Below are positions 21,992-32,612 of a stretch of 64,000 bases of DNA, in pieces. Positions within the stretch are counted from its first letter, which is position 1, and the number at the start of each line of letters is the position of its first letter. The stretch is from Sanderia malayensis (taxonomy: Eukaryota > Cnidaria > Scyphozoa > Semaeostomeae > Pelagiidae). A model generated the notes under the pieces. That model was not told where the DNA came from. It made no database searches and was given only the letters and a program-made list of their open reading frames with translations. The stretch covers positions 19,379-83,378 of the forward strand of contig RQOL01000107.1 in assembly GCA_013076295.1 (NCBI GenBank), in the 5' to 3' direction. The position numbers and the translations under genes were made by a program.

Positions 21992-22412
21992 TCATTTGCT
22001 GCTTAATTTCTTGATCCAGGTTATCTGCAGTGAACTGACACGTTTGAGCTAATTTTCGCAAGCGAGTGTGATAAGTATCAAGAGTTTCCTGGGGAAGTTG
22101 CTTCGCCTGTCGAAAGCGAAAAATCTCGAAGTCAGTGTTCTGCTTGGGAGCGAAATACCCCGTGAGCGCTGTGACTGCTCTATCAAATTCGTCATCTCTG
22201 CCAGTGTTGGGAAGCGTGTCAAAGATTTCTTGTACCTCGAATCCTGCTTGGTACAGTAGTAATGCTCTCTGTTGGGTCTTGTTTGTTATGTTTGCCGCTT
22301 TGATGAATGTATGAAAGCGTTTGATCCAGCTATTCCAGCGAGTTCCTAGGTTACTTGGGTCACTGTGAGGATCGAAGCTTGGAAGCGGTGTCAAATCTAG
22401 TTTTGCAGCCAT
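21992..22412 (-). CDS. Gypsy Gag, N-terminal part
   Basis: It starts at MAAKLDLTPLPSFDPHSDPSNLG (22,412) just inside the PBS. It shows a Gypsy capsid-type region: RWNSWIKRFHTFIKAANI, QRALLLYQAGFEVQEIFDTLP, ALTGYFAPKQNTDFEIFRFRQAKQ. It is cut at 21,991 by the LINE insertion and resumes at 20,694. The ORF as it stands runs on into LINE tail repeats, which give a meaningless QTQTQT ending. Confidence 0.8.
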
Positions 22413-22469
22413 TTTCCGGGTTTCCTTCGTTATCTAGAAGTTTGTTTCACTTTTTCCTCGTCGCCAATT

Positions 22470-22596
22470 TGTTGTGTTTAGAGCATATCAGAGTCAGACA
22501 GAGACGCGTGTGAGTTTCATGAACATAACCAATTGAATGAATGACTTTTACAAGTCAGTAGATAAAACAATAAAAGTCCATAGGGAGTCCATAGCA
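22470..22596 (-). repeat. Gypsy 5' LTR
   Basis: 127 bp, same sequence as 14,328-14,454 as far as I can see by eye. Followed by the target duplication CCAAC (22,597-22,601) and then the continuation of BEL 1. A PBS adjoins it on the internal side. Confidence 0.9.
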
Positions 22597-22601
22597 CCAA
22601 C

Positions 22602-24116
22602 TTTGCAAAGGTCCTCATGCCACGTCGTCCCACTGCACAATACCCGCCAGTGAGAAGTCAGCCGCAGTTATCCGACAAAGCTTATGCCTTAATTGTTTGA
22701 ACACGGACATCGTGTTTCTAATTGTAACGCAAGAGGGCGCTGCGCAAAATGCAAAGGCAAGCACCATACTAGCATACATGGCATCCGTATTCATTCCACC
22801 AATACGACCTTTCAACGAAACGCGCAGACGCAAAATCAGCCCCCGTCTCGTACTAATACTCACGCTGCAATAATTACGAATGAATCTTCAACCGCTCCGT
22901 CCGCCCCGGAAAACGTTTCCACCGCCAATTCAACATCGCAGCCCATCACGACAAATTGCGCTCCTTTGTTGAATATCGATATTAATGATTGCTTAGATGA
23001 TAATCCTCCTTATCCGTCTTTGCATATCAACGATAAATCGTCTTACGTCAATCGTACAGCTAAACTCAAGCCTCCTCAGAGCACTAACGCCCCGTCTGAA
23101 GCTGTTAATCAATAAATCAATCTTAAAACTGCCAAAGCCGTTGCCATTGCAAACGATAAGATGTGAAACGCAAACATATTTTTCGACGAAGGCTCTCAAC
23201 GCAGTTACGTACGCGCAGAATTTGCCAATCAGTTGGGATTAAACCCCGAGTCTTATGAGCTTTTATCCGTTTCTGGTTTTGGTGGGACAATTATGAAACG
23301 AAACTATGGGGTATCTACGCTCGGGCTAGAAACTTTGAATTGATCCGAGTTCTCTTTTCTGATGAAATCGTAAAGCCTATAAATCAGAGTGGTTGCTACA
23401 ATCTGAAAAATGACTCACGTTTCAAAAAACTCGAATTTGCCAACGATTTCAGCGATGAACACTTTCAAGTTGATATTCTAATCGGTGCTGATGCCGCGTA
23501 TCGTTTTCTCGGAGCAATTGACGATCAATTTCAAGAACCTTTCAATCAGAAATCTAAATTTGGACTTGTTATCTCCGGGCCGTTCCCAAAGCCCATTCCT
23601 GAAATGGGAAATCCAGCCCTTTCAGAGGAAATTACTTCGATTCGTACAAACGCCGCAAAATCTGTCAATGAAGTCGATGTTAATAGTGATAAGTCGTTTA
23701 ATTCCCCTCCTTCATTTGAAAATCTAGTTGACAATGCCGAGCTCTCTGTTCAATTCGAAAAAATTCTGCAACATCAATCTCTAAATTACGAGAACGACAA
23801 AAAGAAAGCTAACGCATTTATTCATGATTACCAACAACGCGTTGAATTTCGATATGGTCAATATTTCGCTTCTTTGCCCTGGAAAGATGAACACCCTCCG
23901 TTGCCATCCAATCTCAGCCTTTGTAAAAACCGTCTTACTCAAGTGACCACACGTTTAAATAAGCTAGGCCTTATGGACCAATACTGCAAAGTAATGTACA
24001 AACATTTAGGTAAAGGGTACATTGAAGAACTTTCGAATTTAAACCAGCCCTGGCCTGAAGAGGGATGTCACTATTTGCCGCACTTCTTTGTGCTGAAAGA
24101 TTCCGAACCTGCCTAA
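22602..24116 (+). pseudogene. BEL/Pao element 1 Gag C-terminus, protease and start of RT
   Basis: It resumes after the Gypsy insertion. A zinc knuckle (CLNCFEHGHRVSNCNARGRC) leads to a low-complexity Ser/Thr/Pro linker. The protease region reads NIFFDEGSQRSYVRAEFANQLGL, then VDILIGADAAYRFLG (A17-type peptidase fold of BEL/Pao), then LSVQFEKILQHQSL and YFASLPWKDEHPPLP. It stops at GCHYLPHFFVLKDSEPA, at the RT N-terminus. Stops at 23,113, 23,165 and 23,341 break the frame. RT, RNase H, integrase and 3' LTR are absent. Confidence 0.75.
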
Positions 24117-24182
24117 TGGCTCGTGTTCTTTCGTGTTCACTCGTGTTCATTCGTGTTCACTTGTGCTCACTCGTGTTCTGAC
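24117..24182. repeat. Short tandem repeat at the junction of two BEL elements
   Basis: About six degenerate copies of a 10-base word TCGTGTTCAC. It lies exactly between the truncated RT start of BEL 1 (+) and the truncated RT start of BEL 2 (-). Confidence 0.75.
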
Positions 24183-26254
24183 TCGTGTGGTCTATTAGAC
24201 TGGATCTTACTACACCATGATGACATAGATAATGCAATTCATTATTTCCTGTTTTTCGATTTGCCGGTGGCACCTTTTCAATAATGCCCTTAGCAATTTG
24301 GTCTTGAAAATAACCATCATATTCCTGAAGCAATTCTGGTGTTTTTCTCAAACGTGAATGCAACGAGCTTAAACGACTTTTACTTAACTCATACTGACTA
24401 TCAAATTGCTTATCTTCATATTGAGATTTCCAAGGAAGACTCACCTCGTATCTTGAATCGTCCTTGTTGAATTGAATCTGCATTCCTGGTAACTGATTTT
24501 CACCTTTTGGCTGCCCTACGGCATTCGGTATTTCGTCTTGTGTAAGCCCGCAGGCTTCTTGATTCCAAGACTTGCTCAGTGATTCCACGATTTCTTGATT
24601 TTCATCTACTACTTCACTGCTGGAGGGAATAATATCTAAAACTATATGAGAACTGACATTAAAGCAAAACCACCTTTCATTCTCGTATGAAACTGGGCCT
24701 GACAAAAGCCATCCCAGCTTACTGGACATGGCAGTAGATCCAGTACTGCCTCTAATGGATTCACCTGTAACAAAATCAAAGTAATAGTTTGCCCCAATTA
24801 GTAGGTTAATATTCTTATCTTTACGGTTGTAGCTATCTACAAGTTTCAGGCTTGTCAAGCGCGCGCATTCGCTTACGCATACGCTGTTCGTTATCGGAGA
24901 ACATATCGTTGGAAAACTTAAAGCCTTAATCGGAATTACTCCTTCATCTATTTCAATATTGGCTGTGACTAACTCACTCTCATTCTTAATTTTCTTATCT
25001 GTAGCAAAGGTATTTACATTAACAGTCTCTTTTTTCTCACCTTTCAACCCAAGTTTTTTCTTTAGTTCTTCTGTAATGTAGCTTCGTTGACTTCCATCAT
25101 CGAATAAGATATTTATCTTTGCCTTCTTTGTCTTGTCGTTTCCATATGCTATTGCTTGGGCTGTTTGCAACAGCACTCCTTCTCTTCCCTTAGATGCCAT
25201 CGTCGATGTGCTTTTTTCTTCTTTGGTGTTTACTTCTTCGTGTTTCTCTCCTTCACATATGGCCGTGTTATGTCTTCTCCCACAATCTCTGCATTTGATT
25301 GTGCATTGACATTTTTTTGCCGTATGACCAATCTTCATGCATAAGAAGCAGCGTCTTGTGTTCTTCAACAATCCCTTTCGTTTTAAGACATCTTGTACTA
25401 CGGTACAATTCGAAGCATAGTGCGCATTTTTGCAGAAGAAGCACCGGATCTGTCTCTTGTTGTACCGCTCTTGTTGTACCGCTTATTTGCTGTTGTGAAG
25501 TTCTGTCTGGTCTTCTATCGTTCATCTTTACCTTTGTACTCACTTCTCTCGCTTCAATCTCTTTTCTGACGATCTCTAATATTTCTTCTATGTCCCACAC
25601 ATCTTCTGTTGTCTTCCTCGCAACTTCTATAGCAATTTCGCTCGGTAGTCTGGTCATTACTACTGGAACTAAAAGGCTTCCATACTCCTTTGATGTCACT
25701 CCTAGCGATTTCAATCCTCTAATGTGTATGTTCAAATTATCATATACTTCCCGAGTTGACATCATCGTTGTCTTATGGCCAAAATTAAGCAATGCTTGCA
25801 TGTGGGAGCTAATGATTTTCTGTGTTTTCCCAAATCGTGCCTTCAAAATTTCTTTCATTTCATCATAGTTACCTTCCGTCAAATCCATGCCTTCGATTGC
25901 TTTATAAGCCTGTCCTTCCAACGCGTTGACTAGGTATCTCATCTTCTGGATTTTCGGTAGATCTTCGTTCTCGTCAATTGTGCACGTGAAGGACTGCCAG
26001 AATGCTTGAAACTTCATCACATCGCCGTTAAACTTTCCCAGACTAAACTTCGGCAGTCTTATTCCCGCTTGTATTCGGCTGTTGCTTGACGTATGACTGT
26101 GGTTGAGATGATTTGGCGTTGTACTTCTTCTTTCTTCGTGTACGTCCTGATTCGTCAATCTGATTTTCAGTGCATCAATCCTTGTGACGATCTCTGTAAT
26201 ATTTGTATTAATTTCATCAGATTCTTCAACTTCTCTTTCGATGTCTTCGATATC
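24183..26254 (-). pseudogene. BEL/Pao element 2 Gag-protease (split by the palindrome)
   Basis: On the minus strand: RLPKFSLGKFNGDVMKFQAFWQSF, MRYLVNALEGQAYKAIEGM and ARFGKTQKIISSHMQALL (BEL Gag). After a one-base shift near 25,455 come the zinc knuckles CFFCKNAHYASNC and RRCFLCMKIGHTAKKCQC. The protease region INILFDDGSQRSYITEELKKKLGL, INLLIGANYYFDFVTGE and KLGWLLSGP follows, then YEVSLPWKSQYEDKQ. It ends at ELHYLCHHGVVR, the same RT position where BEL 1 breaks. It diverges enough from BEL 1 to be a different family. The N-terminus is beyond the palindrome at 33,381-33,486. Confidence 0.75.
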
Positions 26255-27016
26255 AGTAGGAGATGAAGTGCGTGTCCGAGCCCACCTGGCGCACGCATGC
26301 GCATTAGAATTTTTATTTTATTTTAGTGTTAAGATCACGCATGCGCGTTCGAATGCGGCGTTCGAATGTACGCGGAAAATCTCTGTCATGAGAAATCAGA
26401 AACTTCTAGAATCTGGTAAAGTTAGTTTGAAGTTGCAAAACATCGCCAAAGCTGATAAAAACCCATAAAAAGCTTAATAACTAAAAAACGGTGTTGTTTA
26501 TAAAAAATATTTTTACAGCAATAAAAAGAAAATCTCTTGATTATATTGAATGACTTATTTCATATTTTCCATGCATTTATAAGATGATAAGAAATTGTTA
26601 AATAAATCGCAAGAAAACACAAAAATATTGAGGAACTGGCAAATTCACGTTCTCGGCTCGAGATTGAATTCAAAAAACCAATCAGAAACTTTCGAATGCG
26701 GCGTTCGAATGTACGCGTCAAATCTCTGTCATGAGAAATGGGAAATCAGAAACTTCTAGAACTTTTCCGAGGGGAAATCCCCTGACGTCACATTGAAAAA
26801 TTTTTCTATTAACAGAAAATCTCTGCAATCTGATTGGCTGATAGCCAAGATTTCGAGTCACTTTAAAACAAAACTTGAAATGGACATTATTCAAAACAAA
26901 ATGTGCAAGCTGTTGAAGAAACTATTTTAACACGTTTCAAGAAGAAAGACGCCATGAAAAAGAGGCCATTTTCTACATTAGCAAACAATAATATCTAAAC
27001 CTTTTTATAAGCATTG

Positions 27017-27517
27017 TTATATCCTACTATATGGAAATGCTGGAGTACTATTAAATGTTTGTTCATACACTGCAGCATCCTCAGAATCACTAGCTTCCTC
27101 TTCTTCGTCATTCTTTGCTTGACGTATGATGAGATATTTTCTTTTCTCAATAGCATAATCTAAGGCCTCTTGCATATCCATATCATCTTCCCTTTGGGCT
27201 TTTTGCATCGTTGCTATAACTGCAGTTACAACAGCATCATTTTCAAAACTTCTATTATATAAAAATCTACGTCTGAAAACTTGCAATATGTTTTCATCTT
27301 CATCCACTTCCTTACGCATAGAAGGCCATACATTCCCTAAAGGAAGATCCTCATCAGTGTTGACAGTTTCATCATTATCATGATCACTTTCAACTTCTAT
27401 CTCATCATCTGAGTCAGACTCTTCACTGCTCTCCTCGTGCATCTCTTCTTCATGTCGTGCAACATTACTTTTATACTTGGAAGAAAATTCACATTGATCA
27501 CATTTATACTGACTCGT
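27017..27517 (-). pseudogene. C2H2 zinc-finger acidic protein, left-arm copy (start codon lost)
   Basis: Same 166-codon frame as the right-arm gene (32,112-32,612), with the same finger YKCDQC...RHEEEMH. The codon that is ATG on the right is ACG here (27,517-27,515). The next in-frame Met lies at the end of the finger, so a translated product would lack DNA binding unless an upstream exon or non-ATG start is used. The open frame continues upstream to 27,544 without an ATG. The rest of the protein is identical in both arms, so the loss is recent or the arms have been homogenised. Confidence 0.6.
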
Positions 27518-27659
27518 GGCTAGCTGGTTACTTATAATTACCAACTAACTCTTAAATCCCTGAATTCTAGAGTCTCAACTCGCTTGATTTTATAGATAAG
27601 TTCCTCCATTCAATATGATACGGGAGAGGGACTGAACGATATTTCCGAATAAACAAAAC

Positions 27660-29795
27660 TTAATCCTTGGATAATGCTAACTAATCCTGTTTAATGACTA
27701 CTCCATTCTAGCTAATCATTCCTAGTCATTACCTTCTCAATACTTGATCCTCAATACATCCTTGATTATCATTCCTAATCATTACCTGATCATTAGTTGA
27801 TCCTTCACTGACCCTTACTAATCCTTACCAATCATACCTTTTCATTACCTGATCATTAGTAGATCCTTAACTGATCCTTGCTAGTCCTTATCAATCTTTC
27901 CTAATCATCATCTGATCATCAGTAGATCCTTAACTGATCCTTGATAATCCTTACAGTCATTCATAATCATTACTGATCATCAGTTGATCTTTAACTAATC
28001 CTCACTAATCCTAACTAATCATTCCTAATCATTACTTCTCATTACTTGATCCTTAACTGATCCTCACTAATCCTAACTAATCATTCCTAATCATTACCTT
28101 ATCATTACTTGATCCTTAACTGATCCTTACTAATCCTAACTAATCATTCCTAATCATTACCTTATCATTACTTGATCCTTAACTGATCCTTTCTAATCCT
28201 AACTAATCATTCCTAATCATTACCTTATCATTACTTGATCCTTAACTGATCCTTTCTAATCCTAACTAATCATTCCTAATCATTACCTTATCATTACTTG
28301 ATCCTTAAATGATCCTTTCTAATCCTAACTAATCATTCCTAATCATTACCTTATCATTACTTGATCCTTAACTGATCCTTTCTAATCCTAACTAATCATT
28401 CCTAATCATTACCTTATCATTACTTGATCCTTAACTGATCCTTACTAATCCTAACTAATCATTCCTAATCATTACCTTATCATTACTTGATCCTTAACTG
28501 ATCCTTTCTAATCCTAACTAATCATTCCTAATCATTACCTTATCATTACTTGATCCTTAACTGATCCTTACTAATCCTAACTAATCATTCCTAATCATTA
28601 CCTTATCATTACTTGATCCTTAACTGATCCTTTCTAATCCTAACTAATCATTCCTAATCATTACCTTACCATTACTTGATCCTTAAATGATCCTTTCTAA
28701 TCCTAACTAATCATTCCTAATCATTACCTTATCATTACTTGATCCTTAACTGATCCTTTCTAATCCTAACTAATCATTCCTAATCATTACCTTATCATTA
28801 CTTGATCCTTAACTGATCCTTACTAATCCTAACTAATCATTCCTAATCAATACCTTATCATTACTTGATCCTTAACTGATCCTTATTAATCAGAACTATT
28901 CATTACTAATCATTACCTTATCATTACTTGATCCTTAACTGATCCTTATTAATCAGAACTATTCATTACTAATCATTACCTTATCATTACTTGATCCTTA
29001 ACTGATCCTTGCCAATCCTAACCAATCATACTTAATCATTAGCAGATCATCAGTTGATCCTCAACTGATCCTTACGAATCCTTACTAATCATTCTTAATT
29101 ATTATCAGGTCATCAGTTGATCCTTAGCTGATCCTCACCAATCCTTACCAATCATACATAATCATTACCTGATCATCAGTAGATCTTTTACTGATCCTTG
29201 ATAATCCTAGCCAATCATACCTAATCATTAGCTGATCACGAGTTCATCCTTAACTGATCCTCAGTGATCCTTATAGTCATTCATAGTCATTACTGGTCAT
29301 CAGTTGATCCTTAGCTGATCCTCACCAATCCTTACCAATCATACATAATCATTACCTGATCATCAGTTGATCCTTAGCTGATCCTCATTAATGCTTACCA
29401 ATCATACTTAATCATTAGCAGATCATCAGTTGGTCCTTAACTGATCCTTGCTAGTCCTTATCAATTTTTCCTAATCATCATCTGATCATCTGTTGATCCT
29501 TACTAGTCCTTACCACTCATTCCTAATCACTACCTGATCCTTAGTTGTTCCTTAACTAATCCTTACGAATCCTTACTAATCATTCTTAATCATTAACTGA
29601 TCATTAGTTGTTCCTTAACAGATCCTTCTAATCCTAACTATTCATTACTAATCATAGCTAGTCATTACATAATCATTAGTTGATCTTTAACTGATCCTGG
29701 CTTTATCCATTCAACATTTATCCTTACTAATCTGACTAATAATTTCTTATCATAACCCAATCCTTATTAATCCTTGCCTAGATTTTATTAATCTT
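27660..29795. repeat. 63-bp tandem array, left arm
   Basis: The central part (about 28,010-28,870) consists of some 13 well-kept 63-bp units; the outer parts are more diverged. Each unit is six degenerate 10-11-base words of the type TGATCCTTAAC, TGATCCTTTC, TAATCCTAAC, TAATCATTCC, TAATCATTAC, CTTATCATTACT. The + strand is almost free of G. No coding frame is present. Confidence 0.9.
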
Positions 29796-29798
29796 CAG

Positions 29799-29830
29799 CA
29801 GTAGTGTGGAGGGTGTTCAGTCGGGATCAA
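29799..29830. other. 32-bp spacer at the centre of the palindrome
   Basis: The unique sequence cagtagtgtggagggtgttc continued to 29,830 has no counterpart in the arms. It is the only non-palindromic part of the element, so it marks the fold-back point. Confidence 0.85.
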
Positions 29831-31965
29831 CTGAAGATTAATAAAATCTAGGCAAGGATTAATAAGGAGTGGGTTATGATAAGAAATTATTAGTCAGATT
29901 AGTAAGGATAAATGTTGAATGGATAAAGCCAGGATCAGTTAAAGATCAACTAATGATTATGTAATGACTAGCTATGATTAGTAATGAATAGTTAGGATTA
30001 GAAGGATCTGTTAAGGAACAACTAATGATCAGTTAATGATTAAGAATGATTAGTAAGGATTCGTAAGGATTAGTTAAGGAACAACTAAGGATCAGGTAGT
30101 GATTAGGAATGAGTGGTAAGGACTAGTAAGGATCAACAGATGATCAGATGATGATTAGGAAAAATTGATAAGGACTAGCAAGGATCAGTTAAGGACCAAC
30201 TGATGATCTGCTAATGATTAAGTATGATTGGTAAGGATTAATGAGGATCAGCTAAGGATCAACTGATGATCAGGTAATGATTATGTATGATTGGTAAGGA
30301 TTGGTGAGGATCAGCTAAGGATCAACTGATGACCAGTAATGACTATGAATGACTATAAGGATCACTGAGGATCAGTTAAGGATGAACTCGTGATCAGCTA
30401 ATGATTAGGTATGATTGGCTAGGATTATCAAGGATCAGTAAAAGATCTACTGATGATCAGGTAATGATTATGTATGATTGGTAAGGATTGGTGAGGATCA
30501 GCTAAGGATCAACTGATGACCTGATAATAATTAAGAATGATTAGTAAGGATTCGTAAGGATCAGTTGAGGATCAACTGATGATCTGCTAATGATTAAGTA
30601 TGATTGGTTAGGATTGGCAAGGATCAGTTAAGGATCAAGTAATGATGAGGTAATGATTAGTAATGAATAGTTCTGATTAATAAGGATCAGTTAAGGATCA
30701 AGTAATGATAAGGTAATGATTAGTAATGAATAGTTCTGATTAATAAGGATCAGTTAAGGATCAAGTAATGATAAGGTATGATTAGGAATGATTAGTTAGG
30801 ATTAGTAAGGATCAGTTAAGGATCAAGTAATGATAAGGTAATGATTAGGAATGATTAGTTAGGATTAGAAAGGATCAGTTAAGGATCAAGTAATGATAAG
30901 GTAATGATTAGGAATGATTAGTTAGGATTAGAAAGGATCATTTAAGGATCAAGTAATGGTAAGGTAATGATTAGGAATGATTAGTTAGGATTAGAAAGGA
31001 TCAGTTAAGGATCAAGTAATGATAAGGTAATGATTAGGAATGATTAGTTAGGATTAGTAAGGATCAGTTAAGGATCAAGTAATGATAAGGTAATGATTAG
31101 GAATGATTAGTTAGGATTAGAAAGGATCAGTTAAGGATCAAGTAATGATAAGGTAATGATTAGGAATGATTAGTTAGGATTAGTAAGGATCAGTTAAGGA
31201 TCAAGTAATGATAAGGTAATGATTAGGAATGATTAGTTAGGATTAGAAAGGATCAGTTAAGGATCAAGTAATGATAAGGTAATGATTAGGAATGATTAGT
31301 TAGGATTAGAAAGGATCATTTAAGGATCAAGTAATGATAAGGTAATGATTAGGAATGATTAGTTAGGATTAGAAAGGATCAGTTAAGGATCAAGTAATGA
31401 TAAGGTAATGATTAGGAATGATTAGTTAGGATTAGAAAGGATCAGTTAAGGATCAAGTAATGATAAGGTAATGATTAGGAATGATTAGTTAGGATTAGTA
31501 AGGATCAGTTAAGGATCAAGTAATGATAAGGTAATGATTAGGAATGATTAGTTAGGATTAGTGAGGATCAGTTAAGGATCAAGTAATGAGAAGTTAATGA
31601 TTAGGAATGATTAGTTAGGATTAGTGAGGATTAGTTAAAGATCAACTGATGATCAGTAATGATTATGAATGACTGTAAGGATTATCAAGGATCAGTTAAG
31701 GATCTACTGATGATCAGATGATGATTAGGAAAGATTGATAAGGACTAGCAAGGATCAGTTAAGGATCTACTAATGATCAGGTAATGAAAAGGTATGATTG
31801 GTAAGGATTAGTAAGGGTCAGTGAAGGATCAACTAATGATCAGGTAATGATTAGGAATGATAATCAAGGATGTATTGAGGATCAAGTATTGAGAAGGTAA
31901 TGACTAGGAATGATTAGCTAGAATGGAGTAGTCATTAAACAGGATTAGTTAGCATTATCCAAGGA
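29831..31965. repeat. 63-bp tandem array, right arm
   Basis: Inverted counterpart of 27,660-29,795, with the homogeneous block at about 30,770-31,620. Order and even variant units (for example units with tttaaggatca) are mirrored between arms, so the arms were copied as wholes and did not expand separately. Confidence 0.9.
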
Positions 31966-32111
31966 TTAAGTTTTGTTTATTCGGAAATATCGTTCAGTCC
32001 CTCTCCCGTATCATATTGAATGGAGGAACTTATCTATAAAATCAAGCGAGTTGAGACTCTAGAATTCAGGGATTTAAGAGTTAGTTGGTAATTATAAGTA
32101 ACCAGCTAGCC

Positions 32112-32612
32112 ATGAGTCAGTATAAATGTGATCAATGTGAATTTTCTTCCAAGTATAAAAGTAATGTTGCACGACATGAAGAAGAGATGCACGAGGAGAG
32201 CAGTGAAGAGTCTGACTCAGATGATGAGATAGAAGTTGAAAGTGATCATGATAATGATGAAACTGTCAACACTGATGAGGATCTTCCTTTAGGGAATGTA
32301 TGGCCTTCTATGCGTAAGGAAGTGGATGAAGATGAAAACATATTGCAAGTTTTCAGACGTAGATTTTTATATAATAGAAGTTTTGAAAATGATGCTGTTG
32401 TAACTGCAGTTATAGCAACGATGCAAAAAGCCCAAAGGGAAGATGATATGGATATGCAAGAGGCCTTAGATTATGCTATTGAGAAAAGAAAATATCTCAT
32501 CATACGTCAAGCAAAGAATGACGAAGAAGAGGAAGCTAGTGATTCTGAGGATGCTGCAGTGTATGAACAAACATTTAATAGTACTCCAGCATTTCCATAT
32601 AGTAGGATATAA
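32112..32612 (+). CDS. C2H2 zinc-finger acidic protein, right-arm copy
   Basis: 166 residues from ATG at 32,112 to TAA at 32,612. It starts MSQYKCDQCEFSSKYKSN, a single C2H2 finger (CX2C-X12-HX4H) at residues about 3-27. A Ser/Asp/Glu-rich segment follows (SSEESDSDDEIEVESDHDND), then a mixed-charge, probably helical C-terminal region (ENILQVFRRRFLYNRSF, MQEALDYAIEKRKYLIIRQ). It reads outward from the repeat array towards the element end. I do not recognise a transposase or known family. It may be a regulator or element-end-binding protein, which is inference. A 5' exon cannot be excluded. Confidence 0.65.
   Translation: MSQYKCDQCEFSSKYKSNVARHEEEMHEESSEESDSDDEIEVESDHDNDETVNTDEDLPLGNVWPSMRKEVDEDENILQVFRRRFLYNRSFENDAVVTAVIATMQKAQREDDMDMQEALDYAIEKRKYLIIRQAKNDEEEEASDSEDAAVYEQTFNSTPAFPYSRI

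Larger units (their letters stand above)
14328..22596 (-). mobile_element. Ty3/Gypsy LTR retrotransposon (8,269 bp including later insertions)
   Basis: It is bounded by two identical-looking 127-bp LTRs and by a 5-bp target duplication CCAAC (14,323-14,327 and 22,597-22,601). It lies inside BEL 1 Gag. On the minus strand the order is LTR, PBS (tggcgacgagga, near 22,468-22,455), Gag, protease, RT-RNase H, integrase, purine-rich tract (about 14,474-14,455), LTR. It has itself received two insertions: a LINE fragment at 20,700-21,986 and an ISL2EU-type element at 16,381-18,864. Closing those leaves about 4.5 kb. The LTRs are unusually short for Gypsy. Confidence 0.9.

Noticed and set aside
28010..28870. 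Regular repeats resembling a CRISPR array
   Set aside because: The units are contiguous 63-bp tandem repeats with no unique spacers, in an animal-type genome, and mirrored in a transposon arm.
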